A stretch of 64,000 nucleotides of DNA, from the NCBI RefSeq assembly GCF_001441165.1, contig NZ_CP013126.1, positions 3,315,551 to 3,379,550 of the forward strand, given 5' to 3'. The DNA is from Acidipropionibacterium acidipropionici. Lineage in GTDB: Bacteria > Actinomycetota > Actinomycetes > Propionibacteriales > Propionibacteriaceae. Every line of letters begins with the position of its first letter. The stretch's first letter is position 1. Positions 16,636 to 25,738 of this stretch are shown one piece after another. The notes under the pieces were generated by a model, which saw only the letters and a program-made list of their open reading frames with translations, was not told the DNA's origin and searched no databases. A program made the position numbers and the translations under genes.

Positions 16636-18096
16636 GTGCGTTTCCTCAATGAGCAGCCGACCTATGAGCTCACCTACAACGACGTCTTCATGGCACCCAA
16701 CAGGTCCTCGGTGGGTTCCCGCATGAATGTGGATCTGACGTCCACCGATGCACTGCACATCCCCACACCGATCGTGGTGGCCAATATGACCGCCATCTCA
16801 GGGCGACGGATGGCAGAGACGATCGCCCGCCGTGGCGGCATCGCAGTACTTCCCCAGGACATTCCCGGGCCCTTCGTCGCCGAGGCGATCGCGAAGGTCA
16901 AGGCCGCGGACACCCGCTTCGACACGCCGGTCAAGGTGACTCCCACCACCACCGTCGGCGAGGCCATGGGGCTCCTGCAGAAGCGCGCCCACGGCGTCGT
17001 GCTCGTCCTCGAGGACGACCGTCCCGTCGGGCTGGTCTCCCCCAGCGAGGCCGAGGGGGTGGACCGTTTCGCCCAGGTGCATGAGGTGATGTCCACCGAT
17101 CTCACCCTGGTGAGCCCCGAGCAGACCGCCGACGACGTCTTCAACGCCTTGGCCGACCATCACCAGAAGGTCGCCGTCGCGGTGGACGGAGACGGCCGGC
17201 TGGTCGGCATCATGACGTCTCGCGGCGCCGTGCGCACCGAGATCTACCGGCCCGCCGTCGACCCCTCTGGAAGGCTCATGGTGGGCACGGCGATCGGCAT
17301 CAACGGTGACGTCGCCGGGCGCGCCGAGAGCGCTCTGCGGGCCGGCTCCGATGTGCTGGTGATGGATACCGCGCACGGCCATCAGGACCAGATGGACAAG
17401 GCCCTGAGGATCGCCGATCGCACCCGCATCCAGTTCGAGGCCGCGACCGGCCGTCGGGTGCCGATCGTGGCGGGCAATGTCGTCACACGGCGCGGCACCC
17501 TGGATCTGCTCGAGGCCGGCGCCGACATCGTCAAGGTGGGGGTGGGCCCGGGGGCGATGTGCACGACGAGGATGCAGACCGGCGTCGGACGTCCCCAGTT
17601 CAGCGCCGTCCTCGAGTGCGCCGAGGCTGCCGCCGAGTCGGGCGGCTCGATCTGGGCGGACGGCGGTGTCCGCTACCCGCGCGACGTCGCCCTGGCCCTG
17701 GCCGCCGGCTCCGGATCGGTGATGATCGGCTCCTGGTTCGCGGGCACCCACGAGTCCACCGGCGAGATGCTCACCGACCATGACGGACGCCGTTACAAGG
17801 AGTCCTTCGGGATGGCCTCAGCCCGCGCCGTGCGTCACCGCACCCGTCGCCGCAGCGCCTTCGAGAGGGCTCGCGCCGCTCTCTTCGAGGAAGGCATCTC
17901 CCACTCGAGGATGTACCTGGACCCGGATCGCCCCGGCGTCGAGGACCTGCTGGACTTCATCACGTCGGGGGTGCGTTCCTCCTGCACCTATGCGGGAGCC
18001 GGGAACCTCGCGGAGTTCCACGAGAAGGCCGTGGTGGGCATCCAGTCCCCCTCGGGCTATGAGGAGGGTCGTCCCCTCTCCAGCTCCTGGAGCTGA
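16636..18096 (+). CDS. guaB1: GuaB1-type IMP dehydrogenase-related protein (GMP reductase)
   Basis: A 486-aa TIM-barrel enzyme with a CBS pair inserted at about residues 90-200. The catalytic loop GPGAMCTTRMQTGVG is present with its Cys, as are ADGGVRYPRDVA and MIGSWFAGTHES. It matches the actinobacterial GuaB1 group, which family literature describes as a CBS-containing GMP reductase that returns GMP to IMP, rather than IMP dehydrogenase. The GTG at 16636 gives the family-typical MRFLNE-type N-terminus. A GATCAT box sits 7 nt before it. An ATG at 16627 is the alternative start. Confidence 0.88.
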   Translation: MRFLNEQPTYELTYNDVFMAPNRSSVGSRMNVDLTSTDALHIPTPIVVANMTAISGRRMAETIARRGGIAVLPQDIPGPFVAEAIAKVKAADTRFDTPVKVTPTTTVGEAMGLLQKRAHGVVLVLEDDRPVGLVSPSEAEGVDRFAQVHEVMSTDLTLVSPEQTADDVFNALADHHQKVAVAVDGDGRLVGIMTSRGAVRTEIYRPAVDPSGRLMVGTAIGINGDVAGRAESALRAGSDVLVMDTAHGHQDQMDKALRIADRTRIQFEAATGRRVPIVAGNVVTRRGTLDLLEAGADIVKVGVGPGAMCTTRMQTGVGRPQFSAVLECAEAAAESGGSIWADGGVRYPRDVALALAAGSGSVMIGSWFAGTHESTGEMLTDHDGRRYKESFGMASARAVRHRTRRRSAFERARAALFEEGISHSRMYLDPDRPGVEDLLDFITSGVRSSCTYAGAGNLAEFHEKAVVGIQSPSGYEEGRPLSSSWS

Positions 18097-18111
18097 CCCC
18101 CCAGAACGAAG

Positions 18112-18148
18112 ACCGGGCCCCTGTGACGAGATGTCACAGGGGCCCGGT
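18112..18148. terminator. Terminator after guaB1
   Basis: A perfect 16-bp stem (18112-18127 with 18133-18148) with loop gagat is followed by TTT, just after the guaB1 stop. A good intrinsic terminator. Confidence 0.8.
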
Positions 18149-18223
18149 TTCAGTTCGGGGAATCAGGGGACGAACCCGGTCACAGACCCGACCCGTTCAG
18201 GGAGTCAGCGAGCCCTGGCGAGC

Positions 18224-18245
18224 GAAGAGGGGTTGCCCCCTCTTC
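18224..18245 (-). terminator. GAAGAGGGG hairpin after ctaF
   Basis: On the minus strand gaagagggg (18245-18237), loop gcaa, and cccctcttc (18232-18224) form a 9-bp perfect stem 7 bp past the ctaF stop, followed by GCTCGCC. It probably terminates ctaC-ctaD-ctaF. The stem and GCTCGC tail closely resemble the hairpin at 32672, so it may belong to a repeat family. Confidence 0.55.
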
Positions 18246-18252
18246 TGACAGT

Positions 18253-18648
18253 TCAGTGCGCGTACTCGCCCCGGTAGTACTCGTAGGCCCAGCCGGAGAC
18301 CGACCAGATGCCGATGGCGGCGCCCAGGATGGACAGCCACCAGCCGAAGGGCGGACCGAGGCAGATGACAGCCAGGGTGACCGCCGTCCAGAACGGCCAG
18401 ATGCTCTTCGGGGGGAAGAAGCCGAGGGAGCCTGCTCCGTCAACCACCTCGGCCTCTTTGTCGTCCTCAGGGCGGGCGTCGATCCTGCGGCCCACCGCTA
18501 GGACGTATCCGAAGACCATGACGGCCATCACCCCGGACAGGCCCAGGACCCACGCTCCTGCGATCTCGTGGGCCGTCAGCCAGTAGATGACGGTCATCAT
18601 GACCAGGAAGATGGCCATCCCGCCGAAGACCCACCGTTCGACCTTCAT
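18253..18648 (-). CDS. ctaF: Cytochrome c oxidase subunit IV, actinobacterial type
   Basis: A 131-aa membrane protein with four hydrophobic helices (two at about 5-55, two at about 85-122) around a charged cytoplasmic loop rich in Asp/Glu. The pattern [18 protein letters not shown]...[20 protein letters not shown] ending in [10 protein letters not shown] is that of actinobacterial CtaF. It stabilises the oxidase in the bcc-aa3 supercomplex. The ATG overlaps the ctaD stop by 4 bp and it is the last gene of ctaC-ctaD-ctaF. Confidence 0.92.
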   Translation of the reverse strand: MKVERWVFGGMAIFLVMMTVIYWLTAHEIAGAWVLGLSGVMAVMVFGYVLAVGRRIDARPEDDKEAEVVDGAGSLGFFPPKSIWPFWTAVTLAVICLGPPFGWWLSILGAAIGIWSVSGWAYEYYRGEYAH

Positions 18649-20378
18649 CGGTCCTCCTCCCGCCTGCCGGAGCGGATCAGCTCACGTGGCTCGTCGACTT
18701 CCTCCGCCAGAGTCTTGGAGGTCTCCTGCAACTCGGGGTGGATAGCGTCGAAGGCCGGTGATGCCGAGCGCACCCGGACCATGTGATCGAAGTTATGGGG
18801 CGGCGGCGGGCAGGTCGTGATCCACTCCAGGCTGCGCCCCCAGCCCCAGGGGTCGTCCACCTCGACCTTGGGGTGCTTGCGGGAGACCCAGACGTTCCAC
18901 ATGAAGGGCAGCATCGAGATGCCGAGCAGGAAGGCGCCGAAGGTGGACACCTGGTTGAGGGTGGTGAACCCCTCCCAGGCGCCGTAGTCGGCGATGCGCC
19001 GTTGCATGCCCTCGACGCCCAGCCAGTGCTGGACGAGGAAGGTGGTGTGGAATCCCACGAAGAGGGTCCAGAAGTGGATCTTGCCCCAGGTCTCGTCGAG
19101 CATGTGCCCGGTGATCTTGGGCCACCAGTAGTAGTAGCCGGCGAACATCGCGAAGACCACTGTCCCGAACAGCACGTAGTGGAAGTGGGCCACCACGAAG
19201 TAGGTGTCGGAGACGTTGAAGTCCATCGGGGGGCTGGCCAGGATGATGCCGGTCAGCCCGCCGAACAGGAAGGTGACCAGGAAGCCGATGGCGAAGAGCA
19301 TCGGCGTGTCGAAACTGATCGACCCGCCCCACATCGTCCCGATCCAGTTGAAGAATTTCACACCGGTCGGCACGGCGATGGTGAAGGTCATGAAGGAGAA
19401 GAAGGGCAGGGAGACCGCCCCGGTGACGAACATGTGGTGCGCCCACACCGACATCGACAGGCCGCCGATGGCCAGGGTGGCGAAGACCAGGCCGACGTAG
19501 CCGAAGACCGGCTTGCGGCTGAAGACCGGGATCACCTCGGTGACGATGCCGAAGAAGGGCAGCGCGACGATGTAGACCTCGGGATGCCCGAAGAACCAGA
19601 AGAGGTGCTGCCACAGGATCGGCCCGCCATTGGCGGCGTCGAAGATGTGGGTGCCCAGCAACCGGTCGGACTCCAGCACCAGCAGGCCGGCGGACAGCAC
19701 CGGGAAGACCATGAGCACCATGATCGAGGTGACCAGGATGTTCCAGCAGAAGATGGGCATCCGGAACATCGTCATGCCAGGGGTGCGCAGCGTGATGATG
19801 GTGGTGACGAAGTTCACCGAGCCGAGGATCGACGACAGGCCCAGCAGGTACAGGCCCATGATCCACAGGTCCCCGCCGACCTGGGGGGAGTTGATGGCGT
19901 CGGACAGCGGCGCGTACGCGAACCATCCGAAGCTGGCCGCCCCGCCGGGGGTGAGGAATCCCGCGCAGGCGATGATCGAGCCGAACAGGTACAGCCAGTA
20001 GGCGAACATGTTGAGCCGCGGGAAGGCGACGTCGGGGGCGCCGATCTGCAGCGGCATGATGTAGTTCGCGAAACCGGCGAACAGCGGGGTCGCGAACATC
20101 AGCAGCATGATCGTGCCGTGCATCGTGAAGAGCTGGTTGAAGGTCTCGTAATGGACGAACTGCATGCCGGGGTATGCCAGCTCGGCGCGGATGATGAGGG
20201 CGAGGATTCCGCCGAAGCAGAAGAAGAAGAATGTGGTGAGGAAGTAGAGCCTGCCGATCTTCTTGTGATCGGTCGTGGTCATGTACTCCCACACGACCTT
20301 GCCGATCCGGCGGCGCTCACACGTCGACGCCGCGGACTGCGCGGTCGTCGAGGTTCGGTTGGCGACTGAGGTGCTCAC
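18645..20378 (-). CDS. ctaD: Cytochrome c oxidase subunit I
   Basis: A 577-aa twelve-helix catalytic subunit of the aa3 oxidase. The heme-copper signature [20 protein letters not shown] includes the CuB His and the His-Tyr cross-link pair. HFHYVLFG supplies the heme a/a3 ligands, and the [13 protein letters not shown] helix is near the N-terminus. It reduces oxygen to water and pumps protons. The gene is coupled by 4-bp ATGA overlaps to ctaC upstream and ctaF downstream. A long opposite-strand frame across the same bases is a codon-bias shadow. Confidence 0.97.
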   Translation of the reverse strand: MSTSVANRTSTTAQSAASTCERRRIGKVVWEYMTTTDHKKIGRLYFLTTFFFFCFGGILALIIRAELAYPGMQFVHYETFNQLFTMHGTIMLLMFATPLFAGFANYIMPLQIGAPDVAFPRLNMFAYWLYLFGSIIACAGFLTPGGAASFGWFAYAPLSDAINSPQVGGDLWIMGLYLLGLSSILGSVNFVTTIITLRTPGMTMFRMPIFCWNILVTSIMVLMVFPVLSAGLLVLESDRLLGTHIFDAANGGPILWQHLFWFFGHPEVYIVALPFFGIVTEVIPVFSRKPVFGYVGLVFATLAIGGLSMSVWAHHMFVTGAVSLPFFSFMTFTIAVPTGVKFFNWIGTMWGGSISFDTPMLFAIGFLVTFLFGGLTGIILASPPMDFNVSDTYFVVAHFHYVLFGTVVFAMFAGYYYWWPKITGHMLDETWGKIHFWTLFVGFHTTFLVQHWLGVEGMQRRIADYGAWEGFTTLNQVSTFGAFLLGISMLPFMWNVWVSRKHPKVEVDDPWGWGRSLEWITTCPPPPHNFDHMVRVRSASPAFDAIHPELQETSKTLAEEVDEPRELIRSGRREEDR

Positions 20379-21256
20379 TTCGGCTCGCTTTCTTTCTCCG
20401 CCGCGGAGGGGGTGGGCAGGGTCGCGACCGACTTCGCCAGCCGGATCTCACCCGTCTTCCCCTGGGCCTTGAGCTTCTTGAGGTGGGCGTTGTACTCGGC
20501 CTCGGGCACGACGTGGACCTTGAACAGCATGTTGGCGTGGTAGGTGCCGCAGAACTCGGCGCACTTGCCGTCGAAGGTGCCGGCCTTCGTCGGGGTGAGG
20601 TCGAACTGGTTCGGGTGGCCGGGGATGACGTCCATCTTGAAGTAGAAGGCGGGCACCCAGAAGGAGTGGATGACGTCGGCCGAGTTGAGATGGAACCGGA
20701 CCGATTTGTCGAGCGGAAGGTAGAGGTCCGGGATCTTCTCGATGGTTCCGGCGTCGTGAGTGACGACGGATCCGGCGTCCGGGTTGGCGGCCTCCATGTA
20801 GTTGAAGGTCCAGGACCACTTCTGACCCACCACATTGATGGTGTGATCGGGTTCGGCGTCCTTCGCCATCACCGAGTTCTGGGTGCGCACGGTGTAGAAG
20901 AACAGCACCCCGATGATGAGGAAGGGCACCATCGTGTACAGGATCTCCAGCGGGAGGTGGTACCGGGTCTGGCGGGGCACCTCGGGGTCGCCCTTGCGGC
21001 GGCGGAACCGGATGATCGCGAAGATGATGAGACCCCAGACGAAGACGCCCACGGCCAGCGCGGCGATCCAGGCCCCGGTCCACAGGCTCTCCATGTGAGG
21101 CGCTCTGTCGGAGGCCGGCGCCACCATTCCGAATCGGGCCGCCTGCCCCTTCGTCTCGGAGCTGCATCCGGCCAGGGCCGTCAGCGCCAGTGCGGCGCCC
21201 ACGGCTGCGAGGGAACGCAACCTCGGCCTGCGCCGCCGGTCGACTTCAGATCTCAC
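20375..21256 (-). CDS. ctaC: Cytochrome c oxidase subunit II (CuA lipoprotein)
   Basis: A 293-aa membrane-anchored subunit. The N-terminal signal ends in a LAGC lipobox (Cys about residue 30), so it is likely a lipoprotein. Two transmembrane helices follow, then a cupredoxin domain with HSFWVPAF and the CuA motif [12 protein letters not shown]. It accepts electrons from QcrC. The GTG at 21256 is preferred, with GGAAGGGATGAG upstream. It leads the ctaC-ctaD-ctaF operon. The gap to the erpA operon holds a strong terminator. Confidence 0.95.
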   Translation of the reverse strand: MRSEVDRRRRPRLRSLAAVGAALALTALAGCSSETKGQAARFGMVAPASDRAPHMESLWTGAWIAALAVGVFVWGLIIFAIIRFRRRKGDPEVPRQTRYHLPLEILYTMVPFLIIGVLFFYTVRTQNSVMAKDAEPDHTINVVGQKWSWTFNYMEAANPDAGSVVTHDAGTIEKIPDLYLPLDKSVRFHLNSADVIHSFWVPAFYFKMDVIPGHPNQFDLTPTKAGTFDGKCAEFCGTYHANMLFKVHVVPEAEYNAHLKKLKAQGKTGEIRLAKSVATLPTPSAAEKESEPK

Positions 21257-21382
21257 GACTCATCCCTTCCCGCCACATCCCGGCCGTCCGACATCGACGA
21301 CCGATTGTTGTGTCCGTCACACCGAACAATAGCGAAAAAGCGGCACCCCGTCCGATGTGCGAATGCGACGGAGTACTCATGA

Positions 21383-21419
21383 CGAGGGCCCGCTCAGCTG
21401 TCAGCTGAGCGGGCCCTCG
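21383..21419. terminator. Strong hairpin terminator after erpA
   Basis: A perfect 18-bp inverted repeat (21383-21400 with 21402-21419, one unpaired base at the centre) sits 21 bp after the erpA stop on the minus strand. It separates the erpA operon from ctaC. Confidence 0.7.
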
Positions 21420-21439
21420 ACGCGTCGGGATCCGGAGGA

Positions 21440-21796
21440 TCAGTGGAAGGAGTCGCCGCAGGCGCAGGTGCCGGTGGCGTTGGGGTTGTCTATGGTGAAC
21501 CCCTGCTTCTCGATCGTGTCCATGAAGTCGATGGTCGCGCCGGTGAGGTAGGGGGCGCTCATCCGGTCGGTGACGACCTGGACGCCGCCCCAGCTGCGCA
21601 CGACGTCGCCCTCGAGGTGACGCTCGTCGAAGAAGAGCTGGTAGCGCAGTCCGGAGCAGCCGCCGGGCTGCACGGCCAGGCGCAGCGCCAGATCGTCGCG
21701 TCCCTCCTGGTCGAGCAGGGCCTTGACCTTCGCGGCCGCGGTGTCGGTGAGGATGATGCCCTCCGCTGCGGGGGCCTCGTTAAGAGTATCGGTCAT
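21440..21796 (-). CDS. erpA: Iron-sulfur cluster insertion protein, A-type carrier
   Basis: A 118-aa HesB/IscA-family carrier. The three cluster-ligand cysteines appear in GGCSGLRY and in the C-terminal CACGDSFH. A-type carriers receive Fe-S clusters from the scaffold and deliver them to clients; candidate clients in this window are LipA and the Rieske subunit. The ATG at 21796 overlaps the glycerate kinase stop in an ATGA; an upstream in-frame ATG at 21811 is less likely. It is the last gene of pspA-pspAA-kinase-erpA. From memory it corresponds to Rv2204c. Confidence 0.93.
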   Translation of the reverse strand: MTDTLNEAPAAEGIILTDTAAAKVKALLDQEGRDDLALRLAVQPGGCSGLRYQLFFDERHLEGDVVRSWGGVQVVTDRMSAPYLTGATIDFMDTIEKQGFTIDNPNATGTCACGDSFH

Positions 21797-22884
21797 ATCG
21801 GTCTGCTCCATTGATGGTCGAACGGCCCCCGGATCGCCTCCGGGGATGGTGCCCGCCTGCGACTCGGATCGGTCGGGGCGGGCCGAGATTCCGTCTCGTC
21901 AGCCCCCAGTGTAAGAGGCGTCGGGAAGGATGTCCCACCCGCTCCCCAGTGCCAGGTCCGGGCCACCGGCCCGGCCGCGGCGGTGACCGCCACCATGTCC
22001 GCGGCTCCGTCCACCGGGCCGCCGTCCAGCGGCGCGGCGGCCTCCAGCCCCGCCTGGCGCAGCTCGCGGGCCGAGACCTCACTGGTCAGTGGCACCGCGA
22101 TCACCGGCACGCCGAGCGGCTCGGCGAGTTTCAGGACCTGCGTGACGACCTCGCCGCCGAGGGTCTGGAAGTCCAGATGCTCGCAGCCGGTGACCACCAG
22201 GTCGGCCCGCGACACGGTGCGCCGGGCGTCGGCAAGATCGAGCAGCAGGCGGGGGCCGGTGGTCACCTGTCCGCCCAGAGCGGAAACAGCCAGTCCGATG
22301 CCGCCGAGTGCCCCGGAACCGGGGACGGTACCCGCCTCCGGGTCCCCGGTCAGCTCCTCGGCCCAGTCGCACAGGGCCTGGTCGAGGGCCAGCATCCGGG
22401 CGGGATCCATCCGCTCGGCCCGCCCCTCCAGGGAGACGACGCCGCGCAGCCCGGTGAGTTCGAGGCCGGCCTGCTCGGCCGTGGTGACCACGATCGGGAG
22501 TCGGGCGCGGCCCTGCCGACCCTCCCGACCGGTCCGGCTGCGCAGATACTCGACCATCCCCCGCCCCCCGTCCCGCCAGGGGGCCCGGGACAGTTCGATG
22601 ACGACCCGGCCCCCGTCGGCGGGCAGGCCGGCGATGAGGCGACCCAACGGTTCGGAACCAGTGGTCCACCGGTCCGCACCGGCGTCGGGCAGGGACGGCG
22701 CCAGGATGTCGAGCCCGGCGGCCTCGCGAAGATCTTCGAATGCCTGCCGGAAGCCCGCGCCGGCCGTCCCCATCGGGATGACGGCCACCTCGTCGCCGAG
22801 GCCGGCCCAGGCGCGCGCCAGTGCGGTGCCGACCTGCCTGGACCGCAGACCGGTCCAGGAGTCGGTGGCGACGAGGACCCTCAC
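21793..22884 (-). CDS. Glycerate kinase family protein
   Basis: A 363-aa protein with the fold pattern of type I glycerate kinases (GarK/GlxK). It has an N-terminal VLVATDSWTG strand, the GSGALGGIGLAVSALGG glycine loop, GPRLLLDLADARRTVSRADLVVTG and the conserved QTLGGEV block before the VPVIAVPL strand. The family converts D-glycerate to 2- or 3-phosphoglycerate with ATP. The N-terminal half is more divergent than in characterised enzymes, and the last 50 residues are an unusual Pro/Arg-rich tail. It overlaps both neighbours by 4 bp. Homologues sit beside erpA in other actinobacteria (Rv2205c, from memory). The physiological substrate is not certain. Confidence 0.82.
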   Translation of the reverse strand: MRVLVATDSWTGLRSRQVGTALARAWAGLGDEVAVIPMGTAGAGFRQAFEDLREAAGLDILAPSLPDAGADRWTTGSEPLGRLIAGLPADGGRVVIELSRAPWRDGGRGMVEYLRSRTGREGRQGRARLPIVVTTAEQAGLELTGLRGVVSLEGRAERMDPARMLALDQALCDWAEELTGDPEAGTVPGSGALGGIGLAVSALGGQVTTGPRLLLDLADARRTVSRADLVVTGCEHLDFQTLGGEVVTQVLKLAEPLGVPVIAVPLTSEVSARELRQAGLEAAAPLDGGPVDGAADMVAVTAAAGPVARTWHWGAGGTSFPTPLTLGADETESRPAPTDPSRRRAPSPEAIRGPFDHQWSRPI

Positions 22885-23171
22885 CCGGGGATCAGACCCT
22901 CTCCCGCGGCGCTGTCGGCCAGCAGGACGGAGACCTCCTCGACGGTGGCGTTGGTGTCGGGGACGATGAGATCGGAGTCCACGATCTCATCGTCGGGGAT
23001 CTGACGGCCGTGCTCGCGGACGGTGGCCGCCAGCCTGGTGAGCGCGTCGGTGAGCTCCTCCTGGAGTCCGCCGGCGACCGCGTGCTCGACGTGACCGTCG
23101 ATCGAGTTCAGCTCCGAGAGGGCCGAGTCCGGAACGTCCCACTGGCCCTCGCCCATGATGCGGATGATCAT
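22881..23171 (-). CDS. pspAA: PspA-associated protein PspAA
   Basis: A 96-aa soluble protein beginning MIIRIMGEGQWDVPDSALSE, with the DDEIVDSDLIVPDTNATVEEV block. This is the typical PspAA domain found next to PspA in actinobacteria and archaea. It is presumed to modulate the PspA/IM30 membrane-stress response. The start overlaps the pspA stop and its end overlaps the glycerate kinase start, each by 4 bp, so dosage is tied to both. Confidence 0.88.
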   Translation of the reverse strand: MIIRIMGEGQWDVPDSALSELNSIDGHVEHAVAGGLQEELTDALTRLAATVREHGRQIPDDEIVDSDLIVPDTNATVEEVSVLLADSAAGEGLIPG

Positions 23172-23956
23172 GACTTGTCCTCCTGGCCGCCGACCTGCCG
23201 GGCGGTGCCGGGCTGAGAGCCCGATCCCAGCTCGGGACGGGCCGCGTCACCACCGGCACCGATCTGAGCTTTGAGTGCCGACAGCTCCGACTCGACCGAG
23301 GAGCCGGATGCGAGGGCGTCGAGTTCGGCGGTGATGTCGTCCTGACGGGTGCTCGTCGGGTCCTCGATCGCCCCGGAGGCGATGAGCTCGTCCACCGCCC
23401 CGGCGCGGGCCTGGAGCTCCAGGGTCTTGTCCTCGGCCCGCTGGATGGCCAGACCGACGTCGCCCATCTCCTCGCTGAGCCCGGTGAAGGCCTCATTGAT
23501 GCGGGTCTGGGCCTCGGCCGCCGAGTAGCTGGCCTTGATGGTCTCCTTCTTGGTGCGGAAGGCGTCGACCCGGGCCTGGAGGCGCTGGGACCCCCGGATG
23601 AGCTTCTCCTCCTCTGCCTGAAGGGTCGCATGCTGGGTCTGGAGGTCGTTGAGCTGGCTCTGAAGGCCGGCCTTGCGGGTGAGGGCCTCCCTCGCCAGAT
23701 CCTCCCGCCCCTGTTCGAGGGCGCGCTGGGCGGATCGCTGCATCTTGTCGACCTCGCCGTTGAGCTGGTTGGCCTGCAGCTCGATCCGCTTCCTGCTGGT
23801 CGCCACATCGGCGACTCCGCGACGGACCTTCTGCAGCATGTCCAGCTGCTTCTGATATGAGTAGTCCAGCGTCTCTCGCGGATCTTCCACCTTGTCCATG
23901 ACCTTATTGGCCTTGGAGCGGAAGATCGTCGAGAATCGCTCGAAAATTCCAGCCAT
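23168..23956 (-). CDS. pspA: PspA/IM30-family membrane-stress protein
   Basis: A 262-aa, almost entirely helical protein. An amphipathic N-terminal helix (AGIFERFSTIFRSKANKVMD) precedes four coiled-coil helices with the DPRETLDYSYQKQ block of PspA/IM30 proteins. These ESCRT-III-related proteins bind stressed inner membranes and form rods or rings. A C-terminal extension of about 40 residues is low complexity (Gly/Ser/Gln). The ATG at 23956 was chosen because conservation starts there; a longer open frame precedes it. It heads the four-gene pspA-pspAA-kinase-erpA operon. Confidence 0.92.
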   Translation of the reverse strand: MAGIFERFSTIFRSKANKVMDKVEDPRETLDYSYQKQLDMLQKVRRGVADVATSRKRIELQANQLNGEVDKMQRSAQRALEQGREDLAREALTRKAGLQSQLNDLQTQHATLQAEEEKLIRGSQRLQARVDAFRTKKETIKASYSAAEAQTRINEAFTGLSEEMGDVGLAIQRAEDKTLELQARAGAVDELIASGAIEDPTSTRQDDITAELDALASGSSVESELSALKAQIGAGGDAARPELGSGSQPGTARQVGGQEDKS

Positions 23957-24153
23957 GGGCGAGTCGGATCCTTCCGTATCTGTGAGGCCTGCGCTGCGGG
24001 GCGCGAGCATCCCGCGACCTGGGCGGCCTCGGTGACGGGTACAAGACTACGGTCCCGGGGCCAATGTCGAACCCCCCGCCCGTTCCGGGCCCTCCTCCCA
24101 GGGATGAATCCGGGATCCGGGGAGCCCGCCTACGACCCGGCGCCCAGATCTTC

Positions 24154-24159
24154 TACACT
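24154..24159 (+). promoter_or_regulatory. Candidate -10 for the DUF3043 gene
   Basis: TACACT with the hexamer tacgac 17 bp upstream (24131-24136). Predicted transcription would start about 60 nt before the GTG of the DUF3043 gene. Pattern only. Confidence 0.3.
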
Positions 24160-24224
24160 TGCCCTCGGCTCCCGTGCGGGAGCGCCCGGCACCAGCGGGG
24201 CGAACATCGGAACAAGGATTCAGC

Positions 24225-24896
24225 GTGGGACTCTTCCGCCCGTACAAGCAGGGCCAGACCGAGACCGAGCCCGTCAAGGGCTCCGGACAGAAGGGGTCGG
24301 GGCAGAACAGCGCGGACGACGCGACGCCTGCGCCGTCGCAGCCCGAGCCCCGGGCCGAGGAGACCACGCAGCCCCGCGGACGGACGGCCAAGACCGGCCC
24401 GACCCCCACCCGCGCCCAGGCCGAGGCGGCCCGGATGGCACGGCTCCATCCCAATCTCAGCCGCAAGGAGATCCGCAAGCGGGACCGTCGCGCCAGGGAG
24501 GAGCGACGACTCTCGAACCTGGAGACGCTCGAGAAGCGCCCGGAGCGCACCATGATCCGCAACTACGTCGACTCCCGACGGACCTTCGGCGAGTTCATCA
24601 TGCCGATCTTCCTGGTGATCATGGCCGTCTGGCTCGTCATCATCATGTTCATGCCCAGGCAGATCGTGATCGTCAATCTGCTCTCCCTGGTGATGCTCCT
24701 GACGATGATCGGCTGGGGAGTCGACACCTGGCGGCTGTGGCGGGGGGTCAAGAAGGAGCTCATGGCGCGCTACCCGGACATGTCGCGCAAGGGCCTGCTC
24801 AGCTACCTCAACAACCGCGTCATGACGCCGCGCCGCTGGCGCAATCCGGCTCCCGCCGTCGAGCGCGGCGGGGCGAGGAGGACCCCGAAGGACTGA
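24225..24896 (+). CDS. DUF3043 family membrane protein
   Basis: A 223-aa protein of the actinobacterial DUF3043 family. It starts with the family-typical VGLFRPYKQ, then has a Pro/Ala/Thr-rich disordered stretch (about 10-65) and a basic region (SRKEIRKRDRRAREERR). Two close transmembrane helices follow (about 122-145 and 150-168), then a basic C-terminus. The GTG at 24225 has AAGGA 8 nt upstream. It faces away from the pspA operon. The function is unknown; in M. tuberculosis the same place holds Rv2206, from memory. Confidence 0.85.
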   Translation: MGLFRPYKQGQTETEPVKGSGQKGSGQNSADDATPAPSQPEPRAEETTQPRGRTAKTGPTPTRAQAEAARMARLHPNLSRKEIRKRDRRAREERRLSNLETLEKRPERTMIRNYVDSRRTFGEFIMPIFLVIMAVWLVIIMFMPRQIVIVNLLSLVMLLTMIGWGVDTWRLWRGVKKELMARYPDMSRKGLLSYLNNRVMTPRRWRNPAPAVERGGARRTPKD

Positions 24897-24943
24897 CCAC
24901 CCCCGGGGTGGCCGGCTCCGCGTCGGTCTGCTTGTCTGGACCC

Positions 24944-25162
24944 ATGAGTTTCTCGTGGATCCTCACCGTCCCCCGTCCGACCCCCGCCGGCGCCGACGCG
25001 CTCGCCGAGCTCGGTGCCTCCCAGACCTTCGACTCCGCCGAGGAGGCCGACGCCTGGCTGGGAGAGCATTTCGATGAGTTGTCCTTCGAGGGAGTCGACG
25101 CCGTCACCCTCGCCGACGACGGCACTCCGGTGCGCGACCCCATGAGCCTCGCGGAGGGCTGA
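24944..25162 (+). CDS. Small conserved acidic protein
   Basis: A 72-aa acidic, soluble protein: MSFSWILTVPRPTP, then a helix FDSAEEADAWLGEHFDEL and a short strand pair AVTLADDGTPVRDPMSLAEG. I recognise the pattern from small conserved actinobacterial proteins without a known function. The ATG is 47 bp after the DUF3043 stop and has no strong ribosome-binding site; a TTGTCT hexamer lies 6 nt upstream. Confidence 0.7.
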   Translation: MSFSWILTVPRPTPAGADALAELGASQTFDSAEEADAWLGEHFDELSFEGVDAVTLADDGTPVRDPMSLAEG

Positions 25163-25194
25163 ACGGACCCGGCTGATCCGGCAGGGGCGGTCCC

Positions 25195-25536
25195 TCAGCG
25201 GGGGCGGGCCCGGGACACCACCATGGTGACCCCGAAGGCGAGCGTCACCCCTCCCAGGACGATGACGGTGGGACGCGACTGCGCGACCGCCCTGCGACGC
25301 TGCTCGTAGGTCTGCACGGTGTCGGTGCGCACCGAGGTGTAGCTCGACTTGTGGCAGACGTCCCCGGGAGCCATCACCGCTCCTCGGCAGCTCACCGTGG
25401 GGCTTCCCATTCCGACGATCCCCCACCACAGCATCGCCAGGCCCGCGCCCACGAGCACCCAGTCGAGCGCCGATCGCCAGGACGGGGAGATCCGGGTCCG
25501 CGACGCTGTCCTGCGTGGTCGTGCCTGCTCGCCCAT
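25195..25536 (-). CDS. Small two-helix membrane protein
   Basis: A 113-aa protein with two hydrophobic helices (about residues 25-46 and 90-106) and an intervening external loop containing SCRGAVMAPGDVC, probably a disulfide-closed loop. The SCRG...MxPGDxC motif recurs in small actinobacterial membrane proteins of unknown function. An AGGAGGGAG Shine-Dalgarno sequence precedes the start at 25536. It converges on the small acidic gene. Confidence 0.7.
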   Translation of the reverse strand: MGEQARPRRTASRTRISPSWRSALDWVLVGAGLAMLWWGIVGMGSPTVSCRGAVMAPGDVCHKSSYTSVRTDTVQTYEQRRRAVAQSRPTVIVLGGVTLAFGVTMVVSRARPR

Positions 25537-25670
25537 ATGACTCCCTCCTGATCCCGATGCAGCAGCGACGCTATCCCGCCGGGCCGGCCCCGCGCTCCTC
25601 CACGCCCCGGGCCGGGCTTCGCCCTGCGCGATCGTTGACGCGACGACGCCCCTCCGAATTTGTTACGGAA

Positions 25671-25699
25671 TGCACATTCTCCGACACTCGGGCTAGTCT
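25671..25699 (+). promoter_or_regulatory. Candidate sucB promoter
   Basis: TGCACA and TAGTCT hexamers with a 17-bp spacer lie 40 bp upstream of the sucB ATG, in an AT-richer stretch. Four of six bases match the -35 consensus. Confidence 0.4.
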
Positions 25700-25738
25700 G
25701 AAAACACCACGTCGCGGCTTGCAAAGGAGCTCCACCTC

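Noticed and set aside
18783-20369. 528-codon plus-strand frame opposite ctaD
   Set aside because: Antisense shadow of an unmistakable oxidase subunit I gene.
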